64,000 nt of DNA from Leucaena leucocephala (lineage: Eukaryota > Streptophyta > Magnoliopsida > Fabales > Fabaceae): positions 17,111,750 through 17,175,749 of the forward strand of contig CM073551.1 of assembly GCA_037074615.1 (NCBI GenBank). Direction: 5' to 3'. The notes below the pieces were generated by a model. That model was not told the origin of the DNA. It saw only the letters and a program-made list of their open reading frames with translations, and did no database searches. Both the position numbers and the translations under genes were made by a program. This document shows positions 1 through 12,022 of the stretch, piece after piece; within the stretch, counting starts at the first letter, position 1; each line of letters starts with the position of its first letter.

Positions 1-450
1 TTAATGTGGAACTTATATATTCTAATATTCTCATATTGAAAAGTTATGTATGCTCCTCCTGTTAGAGATGTTGGACCCATATAGGTTTAGACATTCTGTG
101 TGGGATACAATTCATGAGAATCACTCTAGTTAAATAGTGTGAATTGATATGATAGGCCATTTTCCATTCAACACGTTATTATTAACTAATAACTTGAGCA
201 CTTGTTTTGCTGTTTCACTCCATTGTTCAACGATGTTGATATGATATGATTTGATTTGATTTAAGCAGCTATAAGATTGCTCAGTTTTTAATTGACAATG
301 AAAACTCAAGTTGCTTTCTCTCAACTCATCTTGATTTTGAGGGATGTTGATATGAAATGATTTTAATTGATTTATATTTATTAATTAATAACTTGAACCC
401 TTGTTTTGTTGTTTCAATTTCTTTCTTCTTTCTTCAATGCCAAACAATAG
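1..450 (+). other. Intron sequence of the anthranilate synthase gene
   Basis: AT-rich sequence ending in a pyrimidine-rich tract and CAATAG acceptor just before the exon at 451. No family-matching peptide can be read in any frame, so the preceding exon lies outside the window. Short ORFs here look fortuitous. Confidence 0.6.
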
Positions 451-3150
451 AAAGTATACGTGATTCATTGGGTGAGGTTGGATCGATACTCGTCGGCCGA
501 GAACGCTTACAAAGATGGGAAGGAACGGCTAGAAAAGCTAGTGTCAAGATTAAAAGACGCTGAGCCGTAAATTATGATCTATTATCGTACTTAATTAATT
601 AAATTTATAGATATTTTTTAGTAATATATTAATTTTAATTATTTTCAATTGATGGATAGCCCAAGGCTATCTGCAGGTTATGTGAATTTGCAGACTCGGG
701 GATTTGGTGCTCCTTTAAAGAATTCGAATATGACGAGGGAAGAATACAAGGCCGCAGTGGTTAGGGCAAAAGAACATATCGAGGCAGGAGACATTTTCCA
801 GATTGTATTAAGTCAACGTTTTGAACGCAGAACATTTGCTGATCCCTTTGAAATATATAGAGCACTCAGAGTTGTCAATCCCAGTCCATATATGGCTTAT
901 TTGCAGGTTTTCTTTCTACCCTCAAACTTGTTACTTACTCTTCTCCTTAATATAACAATTAGTTAATTTTTTATTTTGATATATTAAGAAAACCAAATAA
1001 ATCAATTAATTATGATTAAATTTAACTCCTCAAGAATAATTCATATTATATATACTCCTCTAGTCTTTAATATAAGACATATTTATCTAATTTGATTAGA
1101 TTAAGGAAGTTAGTTACTATGACATATGTTTTTTTAAAATATCGTAATCAATTTTCTTAACTCTCTCCCTTCATCTTTTATTCGATTATTGTTGAGGGAA
1201 TATTAATATGGATAATTTGATAAAAGTGGGTAAATATAAAAAATAGGCATTATATTTAGGATCACAATCAAATTATATCATGTATTAAGGACAGGAGGAG
1301 TACTCATTAATTTATCTAAATTAATTAATTAATTTTTATATTAGTTATAATTAAGTTATTTATTTTCTTTAATTGGCAAAGTTGTGGTTGAGGATGTGCT
1401 TTGTGTGGTTAACAGGGTCGAGGATGTATTCTGGCTGCATCAAGTCCTGAAATTCTGACACGTGTAAAGAAGGTAGCTCTATAAATACTTAAATTATTGA
1501 ATTTGTTGGAGATATATTAGTTTTATCAAATTACTATATCCTTTAAATTCATCATGATCAACAGAACAAGATAGTGAATCGTCCATTGGCTGGGACAATT
1601 AGAAGGGGGAAGACTTCAGAAGAAGATCACAAGTTAGAGCTGAAACTTCTGGGAGATGAAAAGCAATGCGCTGAGCATGTCATGTTGGTTGATTTAGGAC
1701 GCAATGACGCTGGCAAGGTGTGTGTGTGTGTGTATAACTTGCTTGATTTGTGATGAATATATATACCCGGCTATTATATTTCAAACACTCTAGTAATAGA
1801 TATATAGCACTATTTTATTTATTGTAAATTTGGACCTAATTGAAAAGTTAATTTTGGTCTTAACTATAATATATATTTATTATATTTATTAATTTTTTCT
1901 TAAATTATTCCTATTGATACTCCTTCAATAATAATCAAGTAAGAGAGGGGGAGATGATTAAGAAAAATGATTAGAGGTGTTTTAGAAGAAAATATATCAT
2001 ATTAATTAACTTTATTAATATAATCAAATTAGTTAAATAACTTCTATAATAAAGATCGGATGAGTACTATATAAAATTGTTATGTTAAAAATATATGTTA
2101 ACACTAGCCTTTTTGAAGACCTGTTAAAAAGGTCTATGATTGGCCACATGTTAGGTTCAGATCGACTTTATACATAACAAGCTTAACTTGTTAATGGCCA
2201 AGTTTAGTCTGGTTTGACTTATTTTCTCCCCTAATTGTGATGATTCTAGATCATTGAAACTTTTGTGTTATAGGTGTCAAAACCTGGATCTGTGAAAGTG
2301 GAAAAGCTTATGAATGTTGAACGGTATTCCCATGTCATGCACATAAGCTCAACGGTAAGAACATTTTCTTGTTACTTTTACTTAATAATATTTGTTAGTA
2401 TTTCAATTTGAAACAATTATATGTAACTCATGTGTCAAAATTATAGCAATCAATACTCAATATTTATCGAGTAATTAATGAATCATTTGTTTTAATTTGA
2501 AGGTGACGGGCGAGATGCAAGACCATTTGACAGGATGGGATGCCCTACGTGCTACATTACCTGTTGGAACCGTCAGTGGAGCACCAAAGGTCCATTTCTC
2601 TCCTTCACTTTCCAAATTCATATGAAGATAGATTACTTCTTCTTTTTTATATACGACTACAACTATCTAATTGGGTCAGGTATTTAAGCATTGTCAAACT
2701 TAATTAGGGTAAAAATATTTTTTATATTAACACAAATTCAAACTCGAGATATCTCAAACTTTAAGTAGTTAAAACTTTTTTCACTTTGATCTATAGCTGT
2801 TGGTTCTAAAGATAGATTACTTGCAGGTGAAGGCGATGGAGTTGATAGATGAGATGGAGGGGACAAGGCGTGGGCCCTACAGTGGAGGCTTTGGGTGGAT
2901 CTCTTTCTCTGAGGACATGGACATTGCCCTAGCTCTCAGGACAATGGTATTTCAAACGGCAATGAGATATGATACCATGTACTCGTACAAAGGCAAGAAC
3001 CAGCGCCGGGAATGGATTGCTCATCTTCAAGCTGGTGCCGGGATCGTCGCCGACAGTGTCCCTGAGGATGAGCACATCGAGTGCCAAAACAAAGCTGCTG
3101 GTCTTGCTCGCGCCATTGACTTGGCTGAATCTGCTTTTGTTCATAAATGA
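451..3150 (+). CDS. ASA: Anthranilate synthase alpha subunit, C-terminal part (5' exons outside window)
   Basis: This is the chorismate-binding catalytic subunit that makes anthranilate, the first committed step of tryptophan synthesis, normally in plastids. Seven exons can be read: 451-566, 660-906, 1416-1472, 1565-1717, 2274-2354, 2503-2589 and 2827-3150 (TGA). Every junction is GT/AG and the phases join cleanly, giving about 354 residues of a protein usually near 600. Recognisable family blocks are VYVIHWVRLDRYSS, DIFQIVLSQRFERRT, NPSPYMAYLQ, LVDLGRND, VGTVSGAPK (chorismate-binding region) and AGAGIVADS. The N-terminal transit peptide and the tryptophan feedback site lie upstream of the window. 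Two residues differ from the plant consensus as I remember it: GGFGW for GGFGG, and LGRNDAGK for LGRNDVGK. The reading frame is otherwise intact. Confidence 0.93.
1055..1300 (+). mobile_element. Stowaway-like MITE copy A (in intron of the ASA gene)
   Basis: A 246-bp AT-rich element with imperfect terminal inverted repeats (CTCCTCTAGTCTTTAATATA at the left, the complement of GGACAGGAGGAG at the right), flanked by TA on both sides. This is typical of Tc1/mariner MITEs. Related copies in this window lie near 1786-2064, 5619-5875 and 37888-38150. Confidence 0.8.
1718..1732 (+). repeat. (GT)n microsatellite at an intron donor
   Basis: A short GTGTGTGTGT tract begins exactly at the 5' splice site of the intron following the exon 1565-1717, so several GT donors overlap. 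The first GT keeps the reading frame. Confidence 0.7.
1786..2064 (-). mobile_element. Stowaway-like MITE copy C, inverted and degenerate
   Basis: This lies in the next-but-one intron of the same gene. Its core matches the complement of the family at 1055-1300, including the CTATTGATACTCC and CAATAATAATCAAGTAA segments, and it ends in GGATGAG followed by TA. The left boundary is blurred by divergence. Confidence 0.5.
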
Positions 3151-4089
3151 TGAGAATATTATATTTACATCTCATCTGAAATTTGAGATCTCTCACTAGC
3201 TAGTACTACTGGAACTCAACTATGCAAGATTATGATGGTTTTAGTTCGAGTGTTGAAAATGAACTTGAATGTTATAGATGAAGAAGAATATGGAATATAA
3301 AATATTGATGAAAATGAATCATAAAAAAGAGAGATGAGAAAGGCATTTGTTATATTCATATTTAAAATATTATTAGGCACTAAATATAAAAGAAGTCAAA
3401 TATTAGTTTTTATGAAAGACTAATATTTTTGTTATATTCAATAGTGTTGGTTTTATTTATATATTTATTATTTTGTTTTTATTTATCTATTTATTATTAT
3501 GTTTCTTTTGTTGCCCAATTATTTTATTACAAAACTTAATTAACCTTATTTTCTGTTATTTTATTCTAATTCTTTACTATTCTAAAATAAATTGGTGTTA
3601 AAAAGTAGGTGGTTAACTTTTTTTGTTACCATTAAACAATAACATCAGCAACTTGGTATGATTTGCTCCTCGTGAATAATGATCCATCCAAATTTTATTT
3701 TTTTATATATCTTATTAATATTTTTATTCCAATATATAATAGAATTTAAAATAAACATAATTTTTAGTTTTATTTTATAAAATGTAAATTTATGCCATAC
3801 AAAATTTTAAATCTAAATCATCTAATTAAATTTCTTCAAGATAATGCCTCCTGCTAAAGGCGCGTTGCGTGCTTTTAATTTGGGATAAAGATGGCTTCTC
3901 AAAAAATTCGAATTTTAATGACGTAGTCCACCCATTATTTTATTTTATTTTTTTGTAAAATTTCATTTAATGACCACGGTAGCAATTTAATATCAAATTC
4001 TTCAAATAATTCCAAAATATCATTGCACTCCTTGAACCAAAATAAAATTAAATTTTATAGGTAAAAATGTATTTGTGTCTTGGTTCAAT

Positions 4090-4370
4090 GCAAGTGTCCA
4101 TGTCTCTATTAACAAGTAAAATAAAGATATTTGTAATAAAAATTAGGCGATTAATAACTCTCATAAATATAAGTATCTAGATCTATATTAATAAATAAAA
4201 TAAGAGAATTTATAATAAAAATTAAGCTACTAACAATAAACACAAAGAAATTAACAATTCATATGAATGTAATATTCAAGTCTACATTAACAAATGAATT
4301 AAAAGAGATTTATAACGAAAATTAGTCAATTAATAACAAATATAAAATAACAAATATAAAAGAATTAATA
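4090..4370. repeat. 89-bp tandem repeat, about three diverged copies
   Basis: The motif TCT(C/A)(T/C)ATTAA(C/T)AA recurs at 4103, 4192 and 4281, a spacing of exactly 89 bp each time. Each copy is followed by a similar TTTATAA-type A-rich stretch. It is noncoding and copies differ by scattered substitutions. Confidence 0.65.
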
Positions 4371-4722
4371 ATCTCATGTGTATTAAATTGAATCAAGGGC
4401 ACAAATAATATCTTTTCCATTACCTTTTCTATTACATCTTTGTAATTAGATATGGGAGACTCTGGATGTTCTGTATGTGCTCTTTTATATATGTGAAGGT
4501 AATTTCTTAGGCTTAAGATGTTTAGAGAAATTTACTTGTGTAGTAAAAATAAAAGAGTGAAATTTCCTTAACCAACATATGAAGCTTCAACCAAAGGCAT
4601 AGGCTTGATTCAGAGCATAACGCATGAAACTGAAGAAAATTTACTAGAGGACCTATATAACCAAAAAATATCTACATACTATTAACTGCTTTGCTTTGTT
4701 TAATTTGCTCAATAAAAATATA

Positions 4723-5007
4723 GGGTTAAGAATCAATTTTACCCTAAAAATCATTACATAAGAACAATTTTACCCTAAAACCTTTTTTTAGGTTTGATAT
4801 CATAATTATTAAAAAAACAGAACAAAATTATCTTAACTATTAAAATATTAATATTAATTGTTAAAAAATTAATATTGATCGTTAACATTTTTAATAACTA
4901 AGAATAATATTGAACTAAAAAAAAAATTTTAAGAACAATATTGAACCCGAAAGATGGATAACATTTAGATTCTAAGAAATATATCATTATTTAAATAACT
5001 TAACCCT
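4723..5007. mobile_element. MITE-like element with TAGGGTTAAG/CTTAACCC ends
   Basis: The unit begins TAGGGTTAAG and ends CTTAACCCT. Its interior has a segment (TGATCGTTAACATTTTTAA) close to one in the element at 36709-36955, indicating the same family. Target duplication is not clear here. Confidence 0.45.
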
Positions 5008-5131
5008 TTAAAAGACACTTGGTGAATGGAGATTTACAGTAACTATATCAATCCGATGATCTCAATATGACTATGTATGTTCTGTCACAAAAAAGTGACG
5101 TAGCTAGATGAACACATATACATACATATAA

Positions 5132-5157
5132 TAGAGAGAGAGAGAGAGAGAGAGAGA
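5132..5157. repeat. (GA)n microsatellite
   Basis: Pure AG dinucleotide run about 35 bp downstream of the SPX gene stop codon, probably within its 3' UTR. Confidence 0.8.
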
Positions 5158-5190
5158 TTATTGATGGAAACATGAGTTTGAGTTTAGTGA

Positions 5191-8100
5191 CTAGATGATT
5201 GTTAATGAGGAATTGAGCTGAATCAAGCGAATGAGATCAGAGTCAGGCAAGTTCAGTGGAGGGAGAGAGAAGGGGCTCTCTGTGGAGCTTCCTTGTCTTA
5301 TTTCTTGCATCGTAAGTAATGCAGAGATGGTGTTCCGGAAGATTCCTTCTCCAGCGCTGGTCATGATGGATTGTAGAGCCTCTTGTACTCTTTCTGCAGC
5401 TTCCTCTTGTTCCTCTGTTGGTAAAACTGATTCTATCATTCCCTCGCATTCCTTCACCAGATCTGATATTAGCTCTGTCATGAAGAATGGTTGCTCCAAT
5501 ACCTTCTGAATGAACAAGAAACGTAATAGCCCACCTGTTCTCTTGTCATATTTCTTCAGAATTTTAGCCAACCCTGTAAAATGATCAATGTAAAAGTTTT
5601 CTACAGATTATATATATACTCCTTTTGTCCTTAATATATAGCATATTTAACTAATTTGATAAGATTAAAGAAATTAGTTAAATTAGTTAACATAACAAAT
5701 TTATTTTAAAACACCTTAATCATTTTCATTAACTCCTTCTTCTCTCCATCTCTTGTTTAATTATTGTTGAGGGAGTATCAATAGAGGTAACTTAAGAAAA
5801 AAATTATAAATATAAAAAATAAGTTTTATATTTAAGAATAAAATTAACTCTACAATTAAGAGGATTGAAGGAGTGTATATATACACACATATGGTGAAAT
5901 GAAACATTCAGAATCCCCACATGAAAGTAAATATGATCCAAGAAAGAAACAGATTAGTGAAGAATGCTCTGCTTTTTACTTTCTATATTGATCACGCTTT
6001 TTTTTTTAATCTCAGATTTTCAAAATTGCAGTTTAGCTTTAAAAATTGGAGTGCAGAGAGTGATTAGGAAAAATGCTCTTGTTCTCTATATCAATTGCTT
6101 CATTTTCACTCTTAACATGAATGGAAGAAAAGATTAATGAAAGTGGGGATTTAATGTTGATGTTTTCTCTTCCAGATTTAGGTACACACACTTTTTCTTC
6201 CTTCTCTAATTGCTCTGTGCTTGTTTGCCTCCACTTAAAAAACAAAGCACTTTTTTGTTTTACAATATAAAATTACTCACATGTTTACCTCTTAGAACAT
6301 AAAACTCTTCAAAATAAATAAAATTAGTCTATTTGCTGAAATATAAAAGAAGCAGGGTTTGATTTTTGAACGCCTTGATATGAGAATGAAGAGTGTGACA
6401 TTTTGGTATAGACATGGAGATTCGCAATAGACAATCTAAAGAAAAAGGGGTTAACATATTTCTATCACTATCTAACTGAATCAAATTTATATTATTAAAT
6501 TTAATAGGATAATTCTCCCAATTTTTTTTATATTTATATAAATTTTAATTTAAAACTTTGTATTTACAACTAACAACCCTTTCACTAGGACTAACGGTCT
6601 TCAATATTTTAAATCTAGTATCAGTTGAGAACTAATTTAATTTTAGTTTGTTTTTTTGTTAGAAGACACGCTTAAAATGAAAGGAGGAAAAAAAAAAAAA
6701 CAGAACCTGTGTAATTAATGTTGCTATAGTTGACCAAGAGAACCATTTCACCATGAAAGTCAACAATGTCCTTCCTGATTTTTGACATCTCCTCCTTGTA
6801 AACAATTTCTGAAGGATGAAGCCCAGTGGGTCCCCATGATTCATTCACCCTCTTTATCCGCATTCTTAATTCCTGCATTCCAACGTGTCGTTTCCCAGAC
6901 TCATTAGGTTTTTTCTCCCAAGTTATATTGATGCCACTAAAATTTATTAGAGAGAATTACAATAAAATCTTAAATAAAAAATTTAGTTACTCAAAAATTT
7001 TAATGGCAAATTAATAACTAAAAAACTAACAATAATAAGGTATGAGTTGATAATAAGTTTATATTAGTTAGAATTTTTTAGTAATTAAATATCTTCATAA
7101 TTAGGATTTCATCATAATTCTCCATTAAGTTTTCAACCATATGGACGTTTGCATTTTCCAGGAGTCCAGGACCAATAATAAAAAAAGCTTTATTATAGAA
7201 TTATTATTTTATACAAAAAAAAGACCCGGTTTATTATCCTATACCTATTATAAATATATTATTGAATATCCAAAATTAATTTTACTCTATACCAAAAAAT
7301 ATTTTCAAGGACACAAAGTAGCTAGTAATTACTAAAAACAAGTCATACTTGTAATTTTTTTTAAATTCCATTTGTAAATTTAAATAAATTGAAAATTGGA
7401 CATGAGAAGAACGATATGTCGAATATTCTTTTCTAAATAGTTCAACGTGTGGCTTTAATTTCTGATAAGATTATGCGATAATTATGTACAATAAATTAAT
7501 CATTAATATTCTAATTCTAATTACCCATGACCTCTCGTTTTCTCAGTATGACTTTATGCGGACAAAATATTTTTTTATTTTTTGTCAGTTAACGTAACGG
7601 GGGGGACTCATCTGTCACTTAATTACATTAATTACACTGATCAAAGGGAGATGTTTTAATCCAAAAAATTTCAATAAAAAATATTTAATTATGCTGGAGA
7701 CTTGAGAGAATTTTTCCTTTTCTTTTTTTGCCAACACTTGAGAAATTTTTTCTCATAAAATTGAATTAAATTTTCTATTTCTTCGTTACTTGACCATTTT
7801 TTTACCCAATTTTCGTGTCACATAAACAACGTAATTATTTTAAGAAATTTTAATTTACACACTAAATATGAAATATATGTTTCTGGTCAAAAAAAGAAAT
7901 ATGAATATGAAGTATATGTCAAGTTTGTACTTTGTAGTGCCATAAAAGAAAACAAATTGACCTTCAGTCTTGCAAAGAAGAAAGACAGTTAGACTCATTT
8001 CTCTTATTTATATTTATTTTTTCCTTTTATATATATATATATAATCTTCAAATTAATAATTATTAATATTCATGAAAAGCAGTGATCCTAAAGTTACGAA

Positions 8101-8509
8101 AAATCATACTGTAAGATAAGATTAGTTTTACTTTCCGTGATTAAAATTAAAAGTTTTCTAAGAAAAATTATAAAAATAAAAATTAGCGGCGTAAGCTAAT
8201 GAATCACCGAAAACCGAAAACCCTGTTTGGTAAAGAGAAACTAAGATAGTGATGGCTTACCTTATGCCTGATAATGAAATCCTCCTCTTGTTCCATGAAA
8301 AACGCATTGAACTTATCGATCTCATTGTTCAAAAAGTAAACAAACTCAGCCTCCGCTTTGCCGTTCACCAGCGATCCGTTCAACTGCGACGGCGCCGCCG
8401 ACGACAGAAGCCGCACCAGTTGCTTCAGTTCCTTGTACGACAAGTACTTGTCTCTCCAACTCGGCAGCGTCGCCTGAATCTGCTGCTTCAGCCGCTTCCC
8501 GAACTTCAT
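5191..8509 (-). CDS. SPX3: SPX-domain protein, SPX3 type
   Basis: This is a stand-alone SPX protein. In plants the family binds inositol pyrophosphates and restrains PHR1-type transcription factors when phosphate is sufficient. There are three exons on the minus strand: 8261-8509 (ATG), 6707-6872 and 5191-5573 (TAG), encoding 265 aa, close to the usual family length. Exon 1 carries the SPX start MKFGKRLKQQIQ and LPSWRDKYLSYKELK. Exon 2 carries IRKDIVDFHGEMVLL and NYSNINYTG. Exon 3 starts GLAKILKKYDKRTGG, the basic helix contributing to the phosphate/inositol-phosphate cluster, and ends with the SPX3-like AGEGIFRNTISALLTM and FSLPPLN. Splice phases fit (0 and 1). Assignment to SPX3 rather than SPX1/2 rests on the start sequence and the C-terminal block. 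Two P1BS sites upstream fit phosphate-starvation control. Confidence 0.93.
5619..5875 (+). mobile_element. Stowaway-like MITE copy B (in SPX intron 2)
   Basis: The same family as the element at 1055-1300: CTCCTTTTGTCCTTAATATA at one end and a GAAGGAGTG-type end at the other, TA-flanked, with shared interior blocks such as ATTATTGTTGAGGGA. Confidence 0.75.
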
Positions 8510-8598
8510 GTATTCGATGGATCGGAAGCAGAGACCACAACGACGGAAAGATAAACGCCGTTTGACGAAGACGGCGAGGGGGAGTGAAGATGATCCTC

Positions 8599-8622
8599 AG
8601 AGAGAGAGAGAGAGAGAGAGAG
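8599..8622. repeat. (GA)n microsatellite in the SPX gene leader
   Basis: AG dinucleotide run about 90-115 bp upstream of the SPX start codon. On the coding strand it reads as a CT tract, as often seen in plant 5' UTRs. Confidence 0.75.
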
Positions 8623-8663
8623 TGGGGGAATTTATGAGAGAAGATTTGCTGGAATATTAAAGG

Positions 8664-8671
8664 GCATATCC
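8664..8671. promoter_or_regulatory. P1BS site (PHR1 binding) upstream of the SPX gene
   Basis: GCATATCC fits the consensus GNATATNC. It lies about 155 bp upstream of the SPX start codon. P1BS is the established PHR1 site in phosphate-starvation-induced promoters, including SPX genes. Occupancy is inferred. Confidence 0.65.
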
Positions 8672-8731
8672 TTAGCGTGTGGCGGTTTGAAATGACATAA
8701 ACGGGTCGTTGAAGCATGAGAATTCTTTGAG

Positions 8732-8739
8732 GCATATTC
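8732..8739. promoter_or_regulatory. Second P1BS site upstream of the SPX gene
   Basis: GCATATTC fits GNATATNC. It lies 60 bp beyond the first site and about 225 bp from the start codon. A closely spaced pair is more convincing than one chance octamer. Confidence 0.65.
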
Positions 8740-9748
8740 GGTTATTAATGTTAATATATTACATTAAATTAAATGGTCGTACGCATTGAAAAAATCAATA
8801 AAAGATTTTCCTTTTTCCTCCATCTAAATCTTTTGATATGCCTGCGTAATTATGTATAATATATCCAATATAAAAATATAAAAAATATTATTAAAATATT
8901 TTTCGTTGTAAAAATTTATCCAAAAAATATATAAGAACTCATATCCTTAAATAAGTATAATTTATTTTTACTGGTATAACTATTTTTTAATCGTATATAA
9001 CATATTTTTAGTTACTTATAAATATATTTTATTTTATATATAGTTAAATATAGATTTTACATAGTTAAAATAGACGGGCTAAAAATACATTACTCATGAA
9101 TTCTTAAATAAATTTTAGTTTTTCATCAATTTTTTAAAAATTTAAGTTAATAATCTAAACAAAATTAAATTATCAATATCTATTACTTTTTATTTTTTAA
9201 TATAATTAAAAATATAATTTTTTATAAAAATATAAAAAAATTTCATATCTTTCAATAAATAGACCTTTTCACTTATTGCCACTTATTAATACACAATTTT
9301 TTTTTTGTGAAATTCATCAAGGTTGGTTGTAGTAATTAAAGGGAGCAAATTGGAGGAATTATAGGATTACATGCGGGTGATGAGACTTGAAGAAGCTTAA
9401 AGGGTAGATGGTAAGAATGTGTAAAGATTTTATTGGTCAGACCAACGTCATGTATGATTGTAGTTGTAGGTCTAATTTTTTCAACGAAGAATTTTAAAAT
9501 AGACTCAGCCCACTGAAAATGAATATATAATAATTAATAGTCATGTCTTAAATTACTAATAAATAATTCATTGTTTACAGTATTAATTTACATAAAAATA
9601 ATATTGATAATAAATTAGTAAAGTTTTTTTTATAAAAACAGTTTAGGCTTCACTATAAAATTTCAATTTATGTTAATATATCAATTGTATACTTGCATCC
9701 TTATTAATTATAAATAGTGTTATTTATTTTTAAAATTTTATTCTGGCA
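8740..9748. other. AT-rich intergenic region
   Basis: Very AT-rich sequence with no readable gene, RNA or clean repeat boundary. It forms the distal promoter side of the SPX gene and ends at the target duplication of the MULE starting at 9758. Confidence 0.5.
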
Positions 9749-11029
9749 AAAAAGATTGGGAAAATTGTAGAAAAAGTCATCCCAATATACCTAATTCCAC
9801 TTTAGGTTGGTAAGATTTGTAAACCATAGAAAGGGTCGATGACCTGAAGTGAAATTTATAAATTGACAGTGAAATTATCCAAATGCTTTGTGAATAATCT
9901 TAGCTGGAATTTCTGCCCAAATCTTTGTCTTCTATAATTCGAGCTCCAATAACTAATACTCGAGTATTCTGAGTCTAGTTTCATATGCATTCCATCCTAC
10001 TCGAGGGGGACGCATTTGTAAATAAATTTGAATTGGTGATTAATCTACTATTTTTGTTCTTCTTTGTTTGCCTCTGTTTTTCAACTCATGAGTAGAGTAT
10101 TCAGCTTTATAGATTTTATGTTGAATTTGACCTTGTAACTCCCTACAATTGATCAATATACGTATTGCATAAAACATATAGAAAGAATTTATGCAAAGTT
10201 TAATTTGTTTTTAAAAGAATAAATCTAGTTTGAAATCATTTACTCAAAACTATTGTGACAAATCTAATGCCATTTATCGAAGTGTTCAGCGAAAAAATGT
10301 CTTATCCAATATCTATTCGATAAGTTTCAGCAAAAAATACAATGGACAATTTCATATCTTATCGATAAATAGTCTATTCGAATAGCTCTTTAAAAAATAT
10401 CATGCATCAGACTTGAAATATATTTCATTGAATCTGATTTATCGAAGTGTTATTCAAAGAATAGCCTTATCGATAAATTCTTTAAAAAACTAACTTGAAA
10501 TACATTGGCTTGACATTTAGTCACTTTGAATGGTCATGACTTCTTCCATTTAACTCTAAACTTAACAAATGACCTATTGATGGAAATCTCTTTAAGTCTA
10601 CTTTCATATGAAACAAGTTTCATTCCAATAGCTATTGTATACAGAAAGATATGATCAAGATACACGGCTGGAAAAAAGGCTTTCTAAATCGGTTGAAAAT
10701 GGACTTATACACCGAACTTTGATCCGGTGTAGAAACAGCCCGTGTAAAAAATTTAATATTCTACACCGGTTGTATATGACCGGTGTAAATAATCAATTTT
10801 TTTAAATCGGTTATTTCATACACCCGGTTTAAAAAGTAATGTAAAAATAAAAAAAATCAGAATAAAAAAACTCTAGATCCAAAATTATTTTCTTATTCGT
10901 CACAAATCTGAAGGAGGAGAAGAGTGATGAAGAAGAATAGGTACCTGTAAAATGCAAGCAGAGAACAAAAAAGAGGAAGAAAGAAAAAGCTAAAGAACCC
11001 AGAAACGAAAGAAACAAAAACTTAGATAT

Positions 11030-11290
11030 ATGCGCAGAAATGAAAACCCATAAACATCATCACCTAATTGAAGATATCACAAAAATATCGTCACAATTCC
11101 TTTTGGTTACCTGCTCAAAAGCAAACAAAAATATATTTAAACAGAACCCAGAAATAAATGAGGCAAAAACTCAAATATATATATAAAAACGAAAACCTAG
11201 AAACGCCGTTACCTAATTAAAGATATCACAGAAATATAGTCACAATTCCTCCGACTTACCCAGTTAAAAGTGAACAGAAATATATTTAAA
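11030..11290. repeat. Two tandem copies of a ~149-bp unit inside the CACTA element
   Basis: GATATCACA(A/G)AAATAT occurs at 11073 and again at 11222, with matching flanks such as CCTAATTGAAGATATC and CCTAATTAAAGATATC. This is an internal duplication in the non-autonomous element. Confidence 0.6.
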
Positions 11291-11567
11291 CAAAATCGAG
11301 AAAGAAATTAACAAAAAAATAGACACCCACCATCGCAGATCTAGATCTTCTTCTTTGGTGAGCTTTAGAGGTTACAACGACTGACTTCAACAATAGAGAA
11401 CAACGAGTACAGGTATGGGTCATCGCATATCTAGGTCTTCTTCTTCGGCGAGCTTTAGACAGTGTGTTACGAAGGTGGAGCTTCCTGTCACCATGTGTTC
11501 TCCCTTGGCTAGTTTTCTCCAGGGACGACGATATGATTTGTGAAGATAGGGAATCGTAAAAAATTAA

Positions 11568-12022
11568 TGCCACCGCTCATGACTTTTTACAGCGGTCATA
11601 TTTTAAGACCGGTGTAAATATTTCACCTTATTTATAAAAATGCCACCGGTCATGACTTTTTACACCGGTCATGACTTTTTACAGCGGTCATATTTTACGA
11701 CCGGTGTAAATATTTCACCTTATTTACAAAAATATCACCGCTCATGACTTTTTACACCGGTCATGACTTTTTACAGCTGTCATATTTTACGACCGGTGTA
11801 AATATTTCACCTTATTTACAAAAATGCCACCGCTCATGACTTTTTACACCGGTCATGACTTTTTACAGCGGTCATATTTTACGACCGGTGTAAATATTTT
11901 ACCTTATTTACAAAAATGCCACCGCTCATTACTTTTTACACCGGTCATTACTTTTTACAGCGGTCATATTTTATGACCGGTGTAAATATTTCATCTTATT
12001 TACAAAAATGCCACCGGTCATT
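11568..12022. repeat. 92-bp tandem array of ACCGGTGTAAA-type subterminal repeats
   Basis: Five consecutive units. The TATTTCACCTTATTTA landmark (its TTT core) falls at 11621, 11713, 11805, 11897 and 11989, exactly 92 bp apart. Each unit holds alternating CACCGGTCATGACTTTTTAC-like and inverted ACCGGTGTAAA motifs, so the array can also fold on itself. It lies within the CACTA right subterminal region. Confidence 0.85.

Larger units (their letters stand above)
3151..5190. other. Intergenic spacer between the ASA and SPX genes
   Basis: This is the 3' flank of two convergent genes. It is AT-rich and without coding potential. It contains a three-copy 89-bp tandem repeat, a MITE-like unit with inverted termini, and a GA microsatellite just past the SPX stop codon, listed separately. 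Confidence 0.6.
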
